Source: Oscillatoria sp. SIO1A7
GTDB lineage: Bacteria > Cyanobacteriota > Cyanobacteriia > Cyanobacteriales > Laspinemataceae
NCBI GenBank assembly: GCA_010672965.1
Contig: JAAHFN010000005.1
Coordinates: forward strand, 354,796 to 418,795
Length of the DNA: 64,000 nt
Reading direction: 5' to 3'
Position 1 is the first letter of the stretch; the number at the start of each line of letters is the position of its first letter. Shown piece after piece: positions 34,275 to 43,558 of the stretch. The notes beneath the pieces were generated by a model that worked only from the letters and a program-made list of their open reading frames with translations, did not search any database and was not told where the DNA came from. The translations under genes and the position numbers were made by a program.

Positions 34275-35135
34275 ATGACTCAGACTGTTGTGCCCGTCGA
34301 GGGGGTTACCGTCGAGAAGGTTGCCGTTCAAGAGATTGCGGTTCAGGAAGTTGCCGTCCAGGAAGTTGCCCCCCAAGAAGTTGCCCCCCAAGAGGTGACT
34401 AAAGATACATCGACTGAAAAGTTAACCTTCCAACAGTACCTCTTTTACGAGGGAGAGCCGGATGTTCTCTATGAATTAGTAAGGGGCAAACTAATACCCA
34501 TGCCAACCCAAAGTCACTTGCATACGAATATCGGCAAATTTTTAGTTTATAAATTGCAGGGCTATTTTGCCGCCGAAAATCTGGACTTAGTTGCCAACTC
34601 TTTAGCGACGGGAGTCAGAACCGAGGAAGCTTCTTCTAGAATTCCCGACCTGGTAGTTTGCAGCCAAAAGGTTTGGGAAGAAGTCATTCCTCGCGCCGGA
34701 GCAGGGGTGCTGGATTTTGCCGAAAAACCAAACCTAGTTGTAGAAATAGTTAGTAGCAATCGCCGCTCCGACTATGTAGTCAAAAGAAACGAGTATGAAA
34801 TAGCCGAGATTCCCGAGTATTGGATTGTAGATCCGAAAAAAAAACGGGTGCGGGTCTTTACCAATCCTAGCGGGGAAGAGGGATATAGCTTTGTTGACTT
34901 TGGCGAAGGAGAGGAAATTGTCTCCAGCCAGTTTCCCAGCCTAGCGTTGTCGGTTGACGAGATACTTTCACCGCCGATAGTCGAGCAGTTAATTAAAGAA
35001 GAACAAGCTCAACTCAAGCAATTGCAAGAGGAGGCCGAAACAGAGCGACAACGCGCCGAGGCAGAGCGACAACGGGCCGAAAAATTAGCCCAGCGCTTGC
35101 TGGAATTGGGAGTTAACCCGGAGGAAATAGATTGA
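34275..35135 (+). CDS. Uma2 family putative restriction endonuclease (DUF820)
   Basis: 286 residues, with GGAGG 10 bp upstream of the ATG. The PD-(D/E)XK core is visible: YELVRGKLIPM, RIPDLVV (Asp) and LVVEIVSSNRRSDYVVKRNEYE (Glu-X-Lys-like), followed by IPEYWIVDP. The N-terminal 45 residues are tandem VAVQE/VAPQE repeats (15-bp units), absent from most relatives. The C-terminus is a Glu/Gln/Arg coiled coil. Uma2 genes are highly amplified in cyanobacteria and have unknown cellular targets. Confidence 0.9.
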   Translation: MTQTVVPVEGVTVEKVAVQEIAVQEVAVQEVAPQEVAPQEVTKDTSTEKLTFQQYLFYEGEPDVLYELVRGKLIPMPTQSHLHTNIGKFLVYKLQGYFAAENLDLVANSLATGVRTEEASSRIPDLVVCSQKVWEEVIPRAGAGVLDFAEKPNLVVEIVSSNRRSDYVVKRNEYEIAEIPEYWIVDPKKKRVRVFTNPSGEEGYSFVDFGEGEEIVSSQFPSLALSVDEILSPPIVEQLIKEEQAQLKQLQEEAETERQRAEAERQRAEKLAQRLLELGVNPEEID

Positions 35136-35437
35136 ACCCGAGAAGAGGGAGTAGGGGGACAAGGGGACAAGGGGACAAGGGGACAGGAGGAGTGTGGGTA
35201 GGGTGGGAGGTGTGGGGGGAACCAGAGGGCCCTTTAAAATGCAGTAAATGGTTCAAGTCGAGCCGTTCCATTACTCCCCCACAGTCCCCACAGTCTCCAC
35301 ATGTTACTATCGATATCGAAACCTCCGCCAGAAACCCGGTTTTTCAAACAATACCTTCGCCAAAACGCAAAACACCTTATTTTTAGGTTTCTCCCGGGAA
35401 CGAAACACAACAAATGCGAGGTCGTTTATCAACGTCA

Positions 35438-35521
35438 GATCCCCCCAACCCCCCGATAAATTGGGGGGCTTAAGAGAGATTTAGAGCTTAGCCCCCCTTT
35501 TTAAGGGGGGTTGGGGGGATC
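35438..35521. repeat. GATCCCCCCAACCCCCC hairpin repeat (family H), copy 1
   Basis: GATCCCCCCAACCCCCCGA and the complementary GGGGGGTTGGGGGGATC bracket two smaller GGGGGGCT/AGCCCCCC arms. A half copy is at 15391-15420. The gap 35136-35623 otherwise contains CCGGTTT repeats and no gene. Confidence 0.85.
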
Positions 35522-35623
35522 GTCCCCTGGGGCAAATAGGCAAAGGTATTGTCAAAAAAACCGGGTTTTTCCGCTGGTATTTTATTTGTGCGTAAGTCCG
35601 CGTAAGTTCTAAATTACTCCCAT

Positions 35624-36256
35624 CTATTTATGCTCGAAAATATCCCGATATTGGAGCAAATCTAAGGTAACAAAGACGGACAAACAGTTAAAGCATTGCT
35701 GAGCTAATTCCCAGCGCTCTTCCCGTTTCAACATCTGTTCTAGTCTTTCTCGCACGGAGAGCAAATACAAAACATCATTAGCTGCATAGGCGAGCTGGGC
35801 ATCGGATAGATTCTCTGCATTGCCCCAATCAGAACTTTGCTCGGTTTTATCGAGTTCTACCCCAGCCAGTTCTTTGACCGCTTCTTTGAGCCCGTGTTTT
35901 TGGGTATAGGTTCTGGCTAGCTTGCTAGCAATTTTAGTGCAAAAGACGGGAGCTACATTTATGTCTAGGTGATAGCGCAAGGTGGCTAAATCGAAACGGG
36001 CAAAGTGAAAGACTTTGACCGCGCTCGGTGCTTCTAGCAATTGCTTTAAGTTGGGAGCTTCTTTTTGCCCTCTAGCGATGCGAATTACGGAAACGCGACC
36101 TTTTGGGTCGCAAAGCTGCACCAGACATAAGCGATCGCGCTGGGGCAAAAGTCCCATAGTTTCCGTATCCACAGCAAGAGCATCCGCCGCCAAATAGGCA
36201 GCCAACTGCTCTTCGGAAAGATCGCGATCGCACACCTGAAAAGAAACGGGTTCCAT
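35624..36256 (-). CDS. rnd: Ribonuclease D-like 3'-5' exonuclease
   Basis: 210 residues; single DEDDy exonuclease domain without the HRDC domain of E. coli RNase D. Exo I ALAVDTETMGL, Exo II VFHFARFDLATL and Exo III YAANDVLYL supply the catalytic acids and Tyr. It likely trims structured RNA 3' ends. It lies 27 bp downstream of trpB on the same strand and may share its transcript. Confidence 0.9.
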   Translation of the reverse strand: MEPVSFQVCDRDLSEEQLAAYLAADALAVDTETMGLLPQRDRLCLVQLCDPKGRVSVIRIARGQKEAPNLKQLLEAPSAVKVFHFARFDLATLRYHLDINVAPVFCTKIASKLARTYTQKHGLKEAVKELAGVELDKTEQSSDWGNAENLSDAQLAYAANDVLYLLSVRERLEQMLKREERWELAQQCFNCLSVFVTLDLLQYRDIFEHK

Positions 36257-36283
36257 AATCAGTTCCTACTTGAGAAAAACTCA

Positions 36284-37543
36284 CTACGCGCTGCCTACCC
36301 ACTTGGCTGCAGTTTGCACGTCTTTATCGCCGCGACCGGAGCAATTGAGTACAATTATGGGGCTGCCAGGGAGCTGAGGGCAGAGGGTTTCTAGATAGGC
36401 GATCGCATGAGCCGTCTCCAAAGCTGGAATAATTCCCTCCAACTTAGACAGCCGCTCGAAAGCCGCCACCGCCTCTTTATCCGTAACGCTAAAATACTCT
36501 GCTCGACCAATTTCCTTCAAATAGCTGTGTTCTGGTCCGACACCCGGGTAATCCAGACCCGCACTAATAGAGTGGGGTTCGACCACCTGACCGTCATCAT
36601 CTTGGAGCAAATAGCTCATCGCCCCGTGCAAAACCCCCACTCTTCCCTGAGTCAGGGTAGCCGCATGCTTGTCAGAGTCAACCCCTTCGCCCGCTGCCTC
36701 TACGCCAATCAGCCGGATTTGCGGTTCCTTCACAAATTCGTAAAACAGCCCCATCGCATTAGAACCGCCCCCGACGCAAGCGAGGAGAATATCTGGCAAA
36801 CCGCCCCATTTTTCCTGACATTGGCGGCGAGTTTCCCGGCCGATTACGGCATGAAAATCTCGCACCATCATCGGGTACGGGTGAGGCCCAGCCACCGAAC
36901 CGAGAATATAATGAGTGGTCTCCACATTCGTCACCCAATCGCGAATAGCCTCGGAAGTAGCATCCTTGAGGGTTCCCGTCCCAGCAGAAACCGGGCGGAC
37001 CTCTGCCCCCAGCAGGCGCATCCGAAATACATTTAGGGCTTGGCGTTCCATATCGTTAACGCCCATATAGATAATGCAATCGAGTCCAAAGCGAGCGCAT
37101 ACCGTTGCGGTGGCTACTCCATGCTGGCCAGCTCCGGTTTCGGCAATAATCCGCTTTTTGCCCATTCTTTTCGCCAAGAGTGCCTGAGCTAGGGCATTGT
37201 TTATTTTATGGGCTCCCGTGTGGTTTAGGTCCTCTCTTTTGAGGTAAATCTTCGCACCGCTACCATCGGGTCGGGCATAGTGCTGGGTTAGGCGCTCTGC
37301 AAAATACAAGGGACTCTCCCGTCCCACATAGTCCCGCAATAAATAGTTGAGTTCTTCTTGGAAATCCGAATCTTGCCGATATTGCTGATAGGCAGCTTCC
37401 AGCTCAGTCAGGGCGGGCATCAAGGTTTCTGGAACATACTTGCCGCCAAAGCGCCCAAAGCGACCGAGGACATCTGGTTGTTGTTCTCGGGCTGCTTGTT
37501 GTTCTCGGGCAAGATTTCGGGGATTTAAGGGGGTAGTAGTCAC
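36284..37543 (-). CDS. trpB: Tryptophan synthase beta chain
   Basis: 419 residues. Condenses indole with serine using pyridoxal phosphate. Contains the PLP-Lys motif [17 protein letters not shown] and the phosphate loop VGGGSNAMG. Full length, with a short N-terminal extension rich in Gln/Arg ([13 protein letters not shown]). The trpA gene is not adjacent, as usual in cyanobacteria. Confidence 0.98.
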   Translation of the reverse strand: MTTTPLNPRNLAREQQAAREQQPDVLGRFGRFGGKYVPETLMPALTELEAAYQQYRQDSDFQEELNYLLRDYVGRESPLYFAERLTQHYARPDGSGAKIYLKREDLNHTGAHKINNALAQALLAKRMGKKRIIAETGAGQHGVATATVCARFGLDCIIYMGVNDMERQALNVFRMRLLGAEVRPVSAGTGTLKDATSEAIRDWVTNVETTHYILGSVAGPHPYPMMVRDFHAVIGRETRRQCQEKWGGLPDILLACVGGGSNAMGLFYEFVKEPQIRLIGVEAAGEGVDSDKHAATLTQGRVGVLHGAMSYLLQDDDGQVVEPHSISAGLDYPGVGPEHSYLKEIGRAEYFSVTDKEAVAAFERLSKLEGIIPALETAHAIAYLETLCPQLPGSPIIVLNCSGRGDKDVQTAAKWVGSA

Positions 37544-37911
37544 GGATTGGCTTTCTCCTCAGACAATAAGCCGGCTGGACAAAAGCCCCCAACATGGGGG
37601 CGAGTTATAGTCGGATATTAGCGCTGGCCGAGCGCTCGTATCAATTCACGATACAACATATCGGCGACTTTGGCCGAGCGCTTGTATCGTTACGGCCTTG
37701 GGAATTAATCCCTTGCAACGGTTCCCATCTTCGTCAAATTTAAGCTTTTCGCAATAATCAATAAGCTCGCTTGCTAGGTCGGTGTCGGGCAGAAAATTCC
37801 CTGACTTCAACCATAGAACTAGAGAAGCGCCTTATTCCCGCACTTCCCACACTCCCCACGCTTCCTACCCCCTACGCCCCCCTAAGCCCTACACCTAATT
37901 CTTAACTAAAT

Positions 37912-37982
37912 GCCCAATGCGAACATGCCCAATGCGAACATGCCCAATGCGAATATGCCCAATGCGAATATGCCCAATTCCT
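37912..37982. repeat. 16-bp tandem repeat (ATGCCCAATGCGAACA) in the GS-like/trpB gap
   Basis: Four to five units of ATGCCCAATGCGAA[C/T]. The rest of 37544-37988 has a direct repeat of TGGCCGAGCGCT (37626, 37672) and no gene. Confidence 0.85.
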
Positions 37983-37988
37983 CATTCC

Positions 37989-39323
37989 TTAATACCGTTC
38001 CAACAGCAATTTGACTTCTTCTTCTAACTCCATATCTTTCATTGCTTCCCACTCGGCCGATCGCACTGCTAGATAGGCTTGTGCTAATTCCGGCCCGAGG
38101 GCATCTAGGAGAACTTTATCTTGGCGCAACTGGGCGATCGCATCTCCCAAATTATTGGGTAAAGGGTCGATTCCTTGAGCCTTCCGTTCCTCTTCTGGTA
38201 TATTTCCCGGGTCAATTGCTACCGGATCTCCAGGATCTAGATTGCGGCGCACGCCATCTAAACCAGCGGCAATAACTGCTCCTAAGGCCAAATAAGGATT
38301 GGCCGAAGCATCAGAAGTTTTTAGCTCGAAATGGGTCGGACTCGGTGCCGTCGGATTGCTTGGCACCCGCACCGCACCTTCCCGGTTATCGAATCCCCAA
38401 GCACGAAAAGCTCCGCTCCAAAAATGGGGGCGGATGCGGCGATAAGAATTGCTGCTGGGAGTAGTCAGAGCCATCAAAGCCGGGAGATGCTGGATAATTC
38501 CGCCAATAAAAGCGCGAGCAGTTTGGGAAAGTTCTCCGGGCACTTTTGGAAAGGCAACTATATTCTGTCCTTCTTGCCAGAGACTCAGGTGTAGGTGACA
38601 GCCGTTTCCTGCTGCATTGGCCAATATTTTTGGTAAAAAAGAAGCCCTTAGCCCTTTTTGCAAGGCCACCCCCCGCACGGTTTCCCGAAAAATAATTTGG
38701 CGATCGGCTGCCTCTAGGGCGCTACTATAGCGGATAGAAATTTCATGCTGCCCCGGAGCCGATTCGGGATAGTATCGCTCCACGACAATATTCTGATCTA
38801 GCAAAGCATCGGCGATCGCATCTATTACTGGCCAATTCAAATCCATTCCCAGAGTCGAGGCATAAACCGTATCGTCGGCAGGGACGATTCCCTCAGAGCT
38901 AGGCTTTAGCAAATAGAACTCATTTTCAAACGCGGCCATCACCTCCAGTCCTTCTTTCTTGGCTTCGGCGATCGCTCGTTTCAGAAAATAGCGCGGACAT
39001 AGAGGCCAAGGCTCGCCGTTTTGAAAAATATCCCCCATCACCCTGGCATGGCTGGGAGCATAGGGAAGGATATCGAGGGTAGGCAAATCCGGCATTAACC
39101 AGACTTCGCCCGTAGGCGTTAGCCCGCTTTCGGGAATCACCATATCGAACATTACCGGAAATGCCTGAAGGGATGCGGTAATTCCTATTCCATGCTCCAA
39201 ATTTTCCTCTAGAACGCCAATGTGAGCGGCTTTGGCTCGGATAACATTGGCGTTATCGCACCAAGTAAAACGCACGAATCGGATGCCGCTAGCTTGGAGA
39301 GATTTGCATAATTCACTTGTCAT
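37989..39323 (-). CDS. Glutamine synthetase family protein (GlnA-like ligase)
   Basis: 444 residues. GS catalytic fold motifs: Glu133/Glu135 in ENEFYLL, PGQHEI (190-195), NGCHLHLSL (240-248, His245), the RPHFWSGAFRAWGFDNREGAVRVP segment, and ANPYLALGAVIAAGLDG. The substrate-side NGSG loop reads NGCH, and the N-terminal domain lacks features of ordinary GlnA, so the amine acceptor is probably not ammonia alone; gamma-glutamyl-amine ligases (PuuA/GlnA3 type) are close relatives. Downstream member of the methionine-salvage island, 177 bp from mtnB. A role in handling amine by-products of polyamine or methylthioadenosine metabolism is inference. Confidence 0.85.
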   Translation of the reverse strand: MTSELCKSLQASGIRFVRFTWCDNANVIRAKAAHIGVLEENLEHGIGITASLQAFPVMFDMVIPESGLTPTGEVWLMPDLPTLDILPYAPSHARVMGDIFQNGEPWPLCPRYFLKRAIAEAKKEGLEVMAAFENEFYLLKPSSEGIVPADDTVYASTLGMDLNWPVIDAIADALLDQNIVVERYYPESAPGQHEISIRYSSALEAADRQIIFRETVRGVALQKGLRASFLPKILANAAGNGCHLHLSLWQEGQNIVAFPKVPGELSQTARAFIGGIIQHLPALMALTTPSSNSYRRIRPHFWSGAFRAWGFDNREGAVRVPSNPTAPSPTHFELKTSDASANPYLALGAVIAAGLDGVRRNLDPGDPVAIDPGNIPEEERKAQGIDPLPNNLGDAIAQLRQDKVLLDALGPELAQAYLAVRSAEWEAMKDMELEEEVKLLLERY

Positions 39324-39372
39324 GTGTGCTACCTGTTGTTTAGAGTTATAGGTCGTTTATAAAGTAAGTCTA

Positions 39373-39444
39373 GAACCCCCCAACCCCCCTTGGGAAGAGG
39401 GGCTAAGAGTATTGCCCCCCTTCCCAAGGGGGGTTGGGGGGTTC
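39373..39444. repeat. GAACCCCCCAACCCCCC hairpin repeat (family H), copy 2
   Basis: GAACCCCCCAACCCCCCTTGG with its complement CCAAGGGGGGTTGGGGGGTTC; loop contains GGGGCTAAGAGTATTGCCCC. It sits between the GS-like gene and mtnB. Confidence 0.88.
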
Positions 39445-39500
39445 TTTCCCTTAAAAACAACGGTTTTAGCCTTTAACATTTACTGGCTCGGCTCTTACTA

Positions 39501-40157
39501 TTAAATAGCTGTAGCGAAGTCGAACTCTTTTACTCTTCGTGCTGCTACGATATAGCGAAAAATATACTCTACCAACTCTATATAATTGCGGGCGGCTTCT
39601 GGGGAAGGAGCCCAAATAGTAACGCCGTGGTCGCGGATGAGTAGGGCGGGCATTTTTGGCGGATTTGCAGAAAAGCGATCGCGTATTTCTGCGGCAATCC
39701 GAGGCACCTGTAAATAATTCTCAAATATCGGCATCTCTACTTGGGGATTTTCTTCCCAAATTCCAAAGCCCTTGAGCATTTCTATAGCCGGAATCGGCCA
39801 AGAGTTGTTATTGGTAAAGCGAGAAACTAAACTAGCTTCAATGGAATGGACGTGGTAGCAGGCCCGAGCTTCTGGAAATAGCTCGTATATGGCTTGGTGG
39901 ATGCTAGTTTCCGCAGAAGGGCGATCGTTGATCTGATGGCGCTCCAGCACCGTACCGTCCGGGGCAACTCTAATAAAATCCTTGGGAGTCAGTTCTCCCT
40001 TTGCCCGACCGCTGACGGTAATCCAAAAGCTACCGTCGGGGAGGCGGGTCGAGAGATTGCCAGCGGTGCCCACCATCCAACCCATCTGGTAGAAGAGGCG
40101 GGCTGCTCCAATCATTGTTTGGCGAGGGTCGCTAGGGCGAAGGTCAGTTTCAGTCAT
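39501..40157 (-). CDS. mtnB: Methylthioribulose-1-phosphate dehydratase
   Basis: 218 residues, class II aldolase fold. Dehydrates methylthioribulose-1-phosphate to 2,3-diketo-5-methylthiopentyl-1-phosphate in methionine salvage. Zinc ligands are seen in CYHVHSIEAS and IRDHGVTIW; the N-terminus (GWMVGTAGNLSTRL) binds substrate phosphate. Standard length. Its product is the substrate of MtnW in the same cluster. Confidence 0.93.
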   Translation of the reverse strand: MTETDLRPSDPRQTMIGAARLFYQMGWMVGTAGNLSTRLPDGSFWITVSGRAKGELTPKDFIRVAPDGTVLERHQINDRPSAETSIHQAIYELFPEARACYHVHSIEASLVSRFTNNNSWPIPAIEMLKGFGIWEENPQVEMPIFENYLQVPRIAAEIRDRFSANPPKMPALLIRDHGVTIWAPSPEAARNYIELVEYIFRYIVAARRVKEFDFATAI

Positions 40158-40247
40158 TGTTAGTTGTTGATGCTAGATTTTGCCAGGTATCGGAAAAAGT
40201 TTTGAGTTTTGAGGGTTAAATTTTAAGTTAAATAATTGTAATTCAAA

Positions 40248-40341
40248 ATTCAAAACTTAAAACTCAAAACTCAAAACTCAAAACTCAAAACTCAAAACTC
40301 AAAACTCAAAACTCAAAACTCAAAACTCAAAACTCAAAACT
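40248..40341. repeat. Heptanucleotide array (AAAACTC)
   Basis: About 13 units of the complement of the GAGTTTT array found at 29 kb. The array runs right up to, and slightly into, the stop region of the next gene. Confidence 0.93.
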
Positions 40342-42313
40342 AAATTACCCGCTCGTTGCCACCATCCACGGGCACCTGGGCTGCCGTGGTTTTTGCGAAT
40401 AGTGGGCCGCACATTTCTGCTGCCAGCTCTGCTACTTCATGGCTCGTCACCTCTACCCCAAGCACATTTTTCTTCTTATATTGTTCTACCGTCAGGCCGT
40501 AGTGTTGGGCGCGAGACTGCAAAACTTCCTCAGTCCAAATGCCGGTATCGAAGACCGCGTTCGGGTGTAGGGAATTAATCCGAATCCCATCGCCGCCCCA
40601 CTCTAGAGCCGCCACCCGCATCAATTGGTTCAAAGCCGCTTTAGAAGCAGAATAAGCTGCTGCACCAGGACCCGGTGCCGGAACATTTTTGGAACCGATC
40701 GCTACCACCCGACCCCCGTTAGGCGCAAGTTTCAGTAAAGGGTGACATTCTCGCATTAGAGTTAGATTGGCATCTAGATTTACTGCCATGACCCGTCGCC
40801 ATTGTTCGCTTTCGAGCCCCTCGATGCGGCAGCCTCCGGGAAATATTCCGGCATTCAAAATTAAAATATCGAGACCCCCAAAAGCACGCACGGTTTTTTC
40901 TAAAGCTGCTTCTATCGCCTTATCGTCAGTAATGTCGCAGGAGATGCCGCAAAAATCAAGGCGCTTGTGCAGTTGTTCTATAGCTGGATTAACATCCAGT
41001 CCCACCACCGCTGCCCCGCGCCGCAACAAAGCATCTACGCAAGCTTTGCCAATTCCGGAGGCCGCACCGGTAACTAAAGCAATTTCCCCCTGAAACATAG
41101 GCGGCTTACCTGCTTTGCGCAGCTTTGCCTGCTCCAAATCCCAATACTCTACATCAAAAATATCTTTGGCGGGGAGTGCTTGGTAGCCGCCCAGGCCAGT
41201 CCCCGCCTCGATAACGTCCATCGTGTGCGAATAGATGTCGGCAACGATCGCCGCTGCTTTTGCATTGCGTCCGATCGCGCACATTCCCAATTCCGGATCC
41301 AGAATTGCCCGTGGTGCCGGATCTAGTATCGTCTTTTGTTCTTTGGCCGTCGCGGCATAGGTGGCGAAATACTTTTTATATGCTTCGGCATAGGCTTGCA
41401 CGTCTCGACCGACTAAAGGGAGGCGCTTAGTACGAATAGAGTGATCGGGAGTAGCCGGCCCTTGCTGCGATATTTGTCCGACATCCTCCCGCCTCGCAAA
41501 GCCCAAACTACGGGAGTCATTATGGACGGTCATAATAACTGGGAAACCGGCAACTTCTGAGAGTTCTTTACGCAAGGTCGCCAAAGTCTTGCCCTGCGGC
41601 CGGTTGTCTGGTTCGATAGGGGGAATTGGGTTTTGCCATACTCCCCGCTCTCGCAAATATTGCTCGGCGCGATCGATCAGGGAGATCGTGCGTTCGTAGG
41701 ATTCTCGGGCAGTTGCCCCGAAAGAAAAAACGCCGTGGTTCATCAGCACCATGCCAATGGTTTGCGAGCCAGCTTCTGCAGAAAACTTTTCCGCACAGAC
41801 TCGCGCTAAGTCGAATCCGGGCATGATGTAGGGAATGATTACAACGCTGTCCCCATAGATTGCTTCAATTTTTTCGCGGCCGTTAGCCGTGTTGGTAATG
41901 GCGATCGCCGCGTCTGCATGAGTGTGATCTACATATTTATAGGGTAGAATAGCATGGAGAATAGTTTCTACAGAAGGAGATGGCGCGCTGGCAAGGGTCA
42001 TCTGGGTTTTTAGCTCGTTGACCATCTGCGGGTCGGAAAGAGATTCTAGTTTGGCCAGCCCCAGTAAATGTTTCATCCGCACTGGAGCGAAGCCTCCCTC
42101 TTCAATAGTGGCTAAATCCCAACCGCTCCCTTTGACATAAAGGATGTCTTCTTCTTCCCCAAGTAGATTTTTTTGCCGGACTTTTACCGAAGTATTGCCG
42201 CCGCCGTGCAGGACTAGCGAGGGGTCGCGCCCCAATAGACGCGAGGTATAGACTCTCTGGGCCAAATCGCCCTTGTACCTTGCCGCTTCGCTATCGTCCC
42301 AAAGACTTTTCAT
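40340..42313 (-). CDS. Bifunctional class II aldolase / short-chain dehydrogenase
   Basis: 657 residues. The N-terminal half (about 1-390) is a class II aldolase with VLHGGGNTSVK, metal-site VDHTHADAAIA and LMNHGVFSFG. The C-terminal half (about 405-657) is an SDR with ALVTGAASGIGKAC and active-site YSASKAALNQ. This layout is that of RhaD/RhaE-type rhamnulose-phosphate aldolase/lactaldehyde dehydrogenases and of aldolases that split 5-deoxy-ribulose-1-phosphate in the DHAP shunt. Its place inside the methionine-salvage island makes a 5-deoxypentose or methylthio-pentose phosphate a plausible substrate, but rhamnulose-1-phosphate is possible. Confidence 0.88.
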   Translation of the reverse strand: MKSLWDDSEAARYKGDLAQRVYTSRLLGRDPSLVLHGGGNTSVKVRQKNLLGEEEDILYVKGSGWDLATIEEGGFAPVRMKHLLGLAKLESLSDPQMVNELKTQMTLASAPSPSVETILHAILPYKYVDHTHADAAIAITNTANGREKIEAIYGDSVVIIPYIMPGFDLARVCAEKFSAEAGSQTIGMVLMNHGVFSFGATARESYERTISLIDRAEQYLRERGVWQNPIPPIEPDNRPQGKTLATLRKELSEVAGFPVIMTVHNDSRSLGFARREDVGQISQQGPATPDHSIRTKRLPLVGRDVQAYAEAYKKYFATYAATAKEQKTILDPAPRAILDPELGMCAIGRNAKAAAIVADIYSHTMDVIEAGTGLGGYQALPAKDIFDVEYWDLEQAKLRKAGKPPMFQGEIALVTGAASGIGKACVDALLRRGAAVVGLDVNPAIEQLHKRLDFCGISCDITDDKAIEAALEKTVRAFGGLDILILNAGIFPGGCRIEGLESEQWRRVMAVNLDANLTLMRECHPLLKLAPNGGRVVAIGSKNVPAPGPGAAAYSASKAALNQLMRVAALEWGGDGIRINSLHPNAVFDTGIWTEEVLQSRAQHYGLTVEQYKKKNVLGVEVTSHEVAELAAEMCGPLFAKTTAAQVPVDGGNERVI

Positions 42314-42387
42314 GCCGTTCCTCCCAGATTGGCGCTTGTTTCACCAACAATTTTAGCTGGCAAAGCGCCACTTTCCAGCAACATACT

Positions 42388-42478
42388 TAGGGTGTAGGGT
42401 GTAGGGTGTGGGGTGTAGTGGTGGGGTTTAGGGTGTGGGGTGTAGTGCTAGGGTTTGGGGTGTGGGGTGTGGGGATGA
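42388..42478. repeat. Heptanucleotide array (GTAGGGT/GTGGGGT)
   Basis: 7-bp units upstream of the aldolase-SDR gene; the inverted counterpart and GCCCAAT units occur at 42606-42710. No gene is seen in 42314-42707. Confidence 0.9.
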
Positions 42479-42707
42479 AGGAAAAGTGAAAAGTAAAAAG
42501 TTAAAATAAGGCTCTGATTTCTTCTTCAATCTTCACTTTTATCCACCCTAAACCTTAACCCCCTTAAACCCTACACCGAACTTTTTTAGCCCAATGCCCT
42601 TATTTAGGGTGTAGGGTGTAGGGGTGGTATTTATTTCTTTTCCCCACACCCCACACCGTAGGCGGCCCCACACCCCAGTTATTGCCCAATGCCCAATGCC
42701 CAATGCC

Positions 42708-43364
42708 CTAATTTTGCCAATGGTTCGCCAAATAGTCGCGAACATCCAAAAAATCATTCCAGGGTATATAGGGTTTTTGACGTTCGTCGAGATACCGAGC
42801 TAGGCGATCGCGGGCAAAAACCAGGTCTGCATGCATTGCCATATTCAAGTCCGTGACAGAATCGCCAATGGCTACTGATTCTTCGGCGGCATATTGTGCC
42901 ATAATCTGCACCTTAGAAACCAGTTCTGTCTCTCCTTCAAAAGCAGAATTGACCCATAGATACTTGCTGCTTATATCGAGATCCACGGCATAAATTTCAG
43001 CCACTCGCTCTACCAGGGAGCCCAGCACTGTTTCTACCATGCCTCGCACTCCTCCGGAAACCACTACAAAGGGAATGCCTTTGCCATCGAGGAAATCCAG
43101 GAGTTCTACCAAGCCCTTTCTCATCTGCTTCCCTTGAGAAAATTCTAGTATTTCTGGATAGCGGGCTGAGGGGATAGACTCCAACAGTTGGCGCACTCCT
43201 TCTCTGAGAGTCAGGCGCAGAGCGTACATCTCCGGCATTATTTTTGCTGACAGTTCCGGCGCAAACTGCTTTAGCATAGCTACAAAAGTTTCGTCCGCTG
43301 TAATAGTGCCGTCGAAGTCGCAGAACAGAACTCGTTTTGGCGTTTGGACTGATGGCGATTCCAC
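42708..43364 (-). CDS. mtnX: HAD phosphatase, 2-hydroxy-3-keto-5-methylthiopentenyl-1-phosphate phosphatase
   Basis: 218 residues. The HAD motif I DFDGT (16-20), motif II VVVSGGV and motif IV AIGDSVTDLNMA are present. MtnX dephosphorylates the enol product of MtnW to give the acireductone used by MtnD. Its identification rests on motifs and on position beside the RuBisCO-like gene. The final residues overlap a GCCCAAT heptanucleotide array. Confidence 0.9.
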   Translation of the reverse strand: MESPSVQTPKRVLFCDFDGTITADETFVAMLKQFAPELSAKIMPEMYALRLTLREGVRQLLESIPSARYPEILEFSQGKQMRKGLVELLDFLDGKGIPFVVVSGGVRGMVETVLGSLVERVAEIYAVDLDISSKYLWVNSAFEGETELVSKVQIMAQYAAEESVAIGDSVTDLNMAMHADLVFARDRLARYLDERQKPYIPWNDFLDVRDYLANHWQN

Positions 43365-43558
43365 AATTATTTCCTTTTACCCTAGCGTTGATAATGGCAA
43401 GCGATCGCAATTAGGAACTATCTGTCTGGGCGATCGCTCAAAGAGCATCTCCGCTTTTGAGAATATCATCCTTCCGACACCTCAATGGCGGCCTCCCACA
43501 GTCCCCACCCCTCCCACACTCCCCACAGTCCCCACCCCTCCCCTGCCCCAAAGGTCCT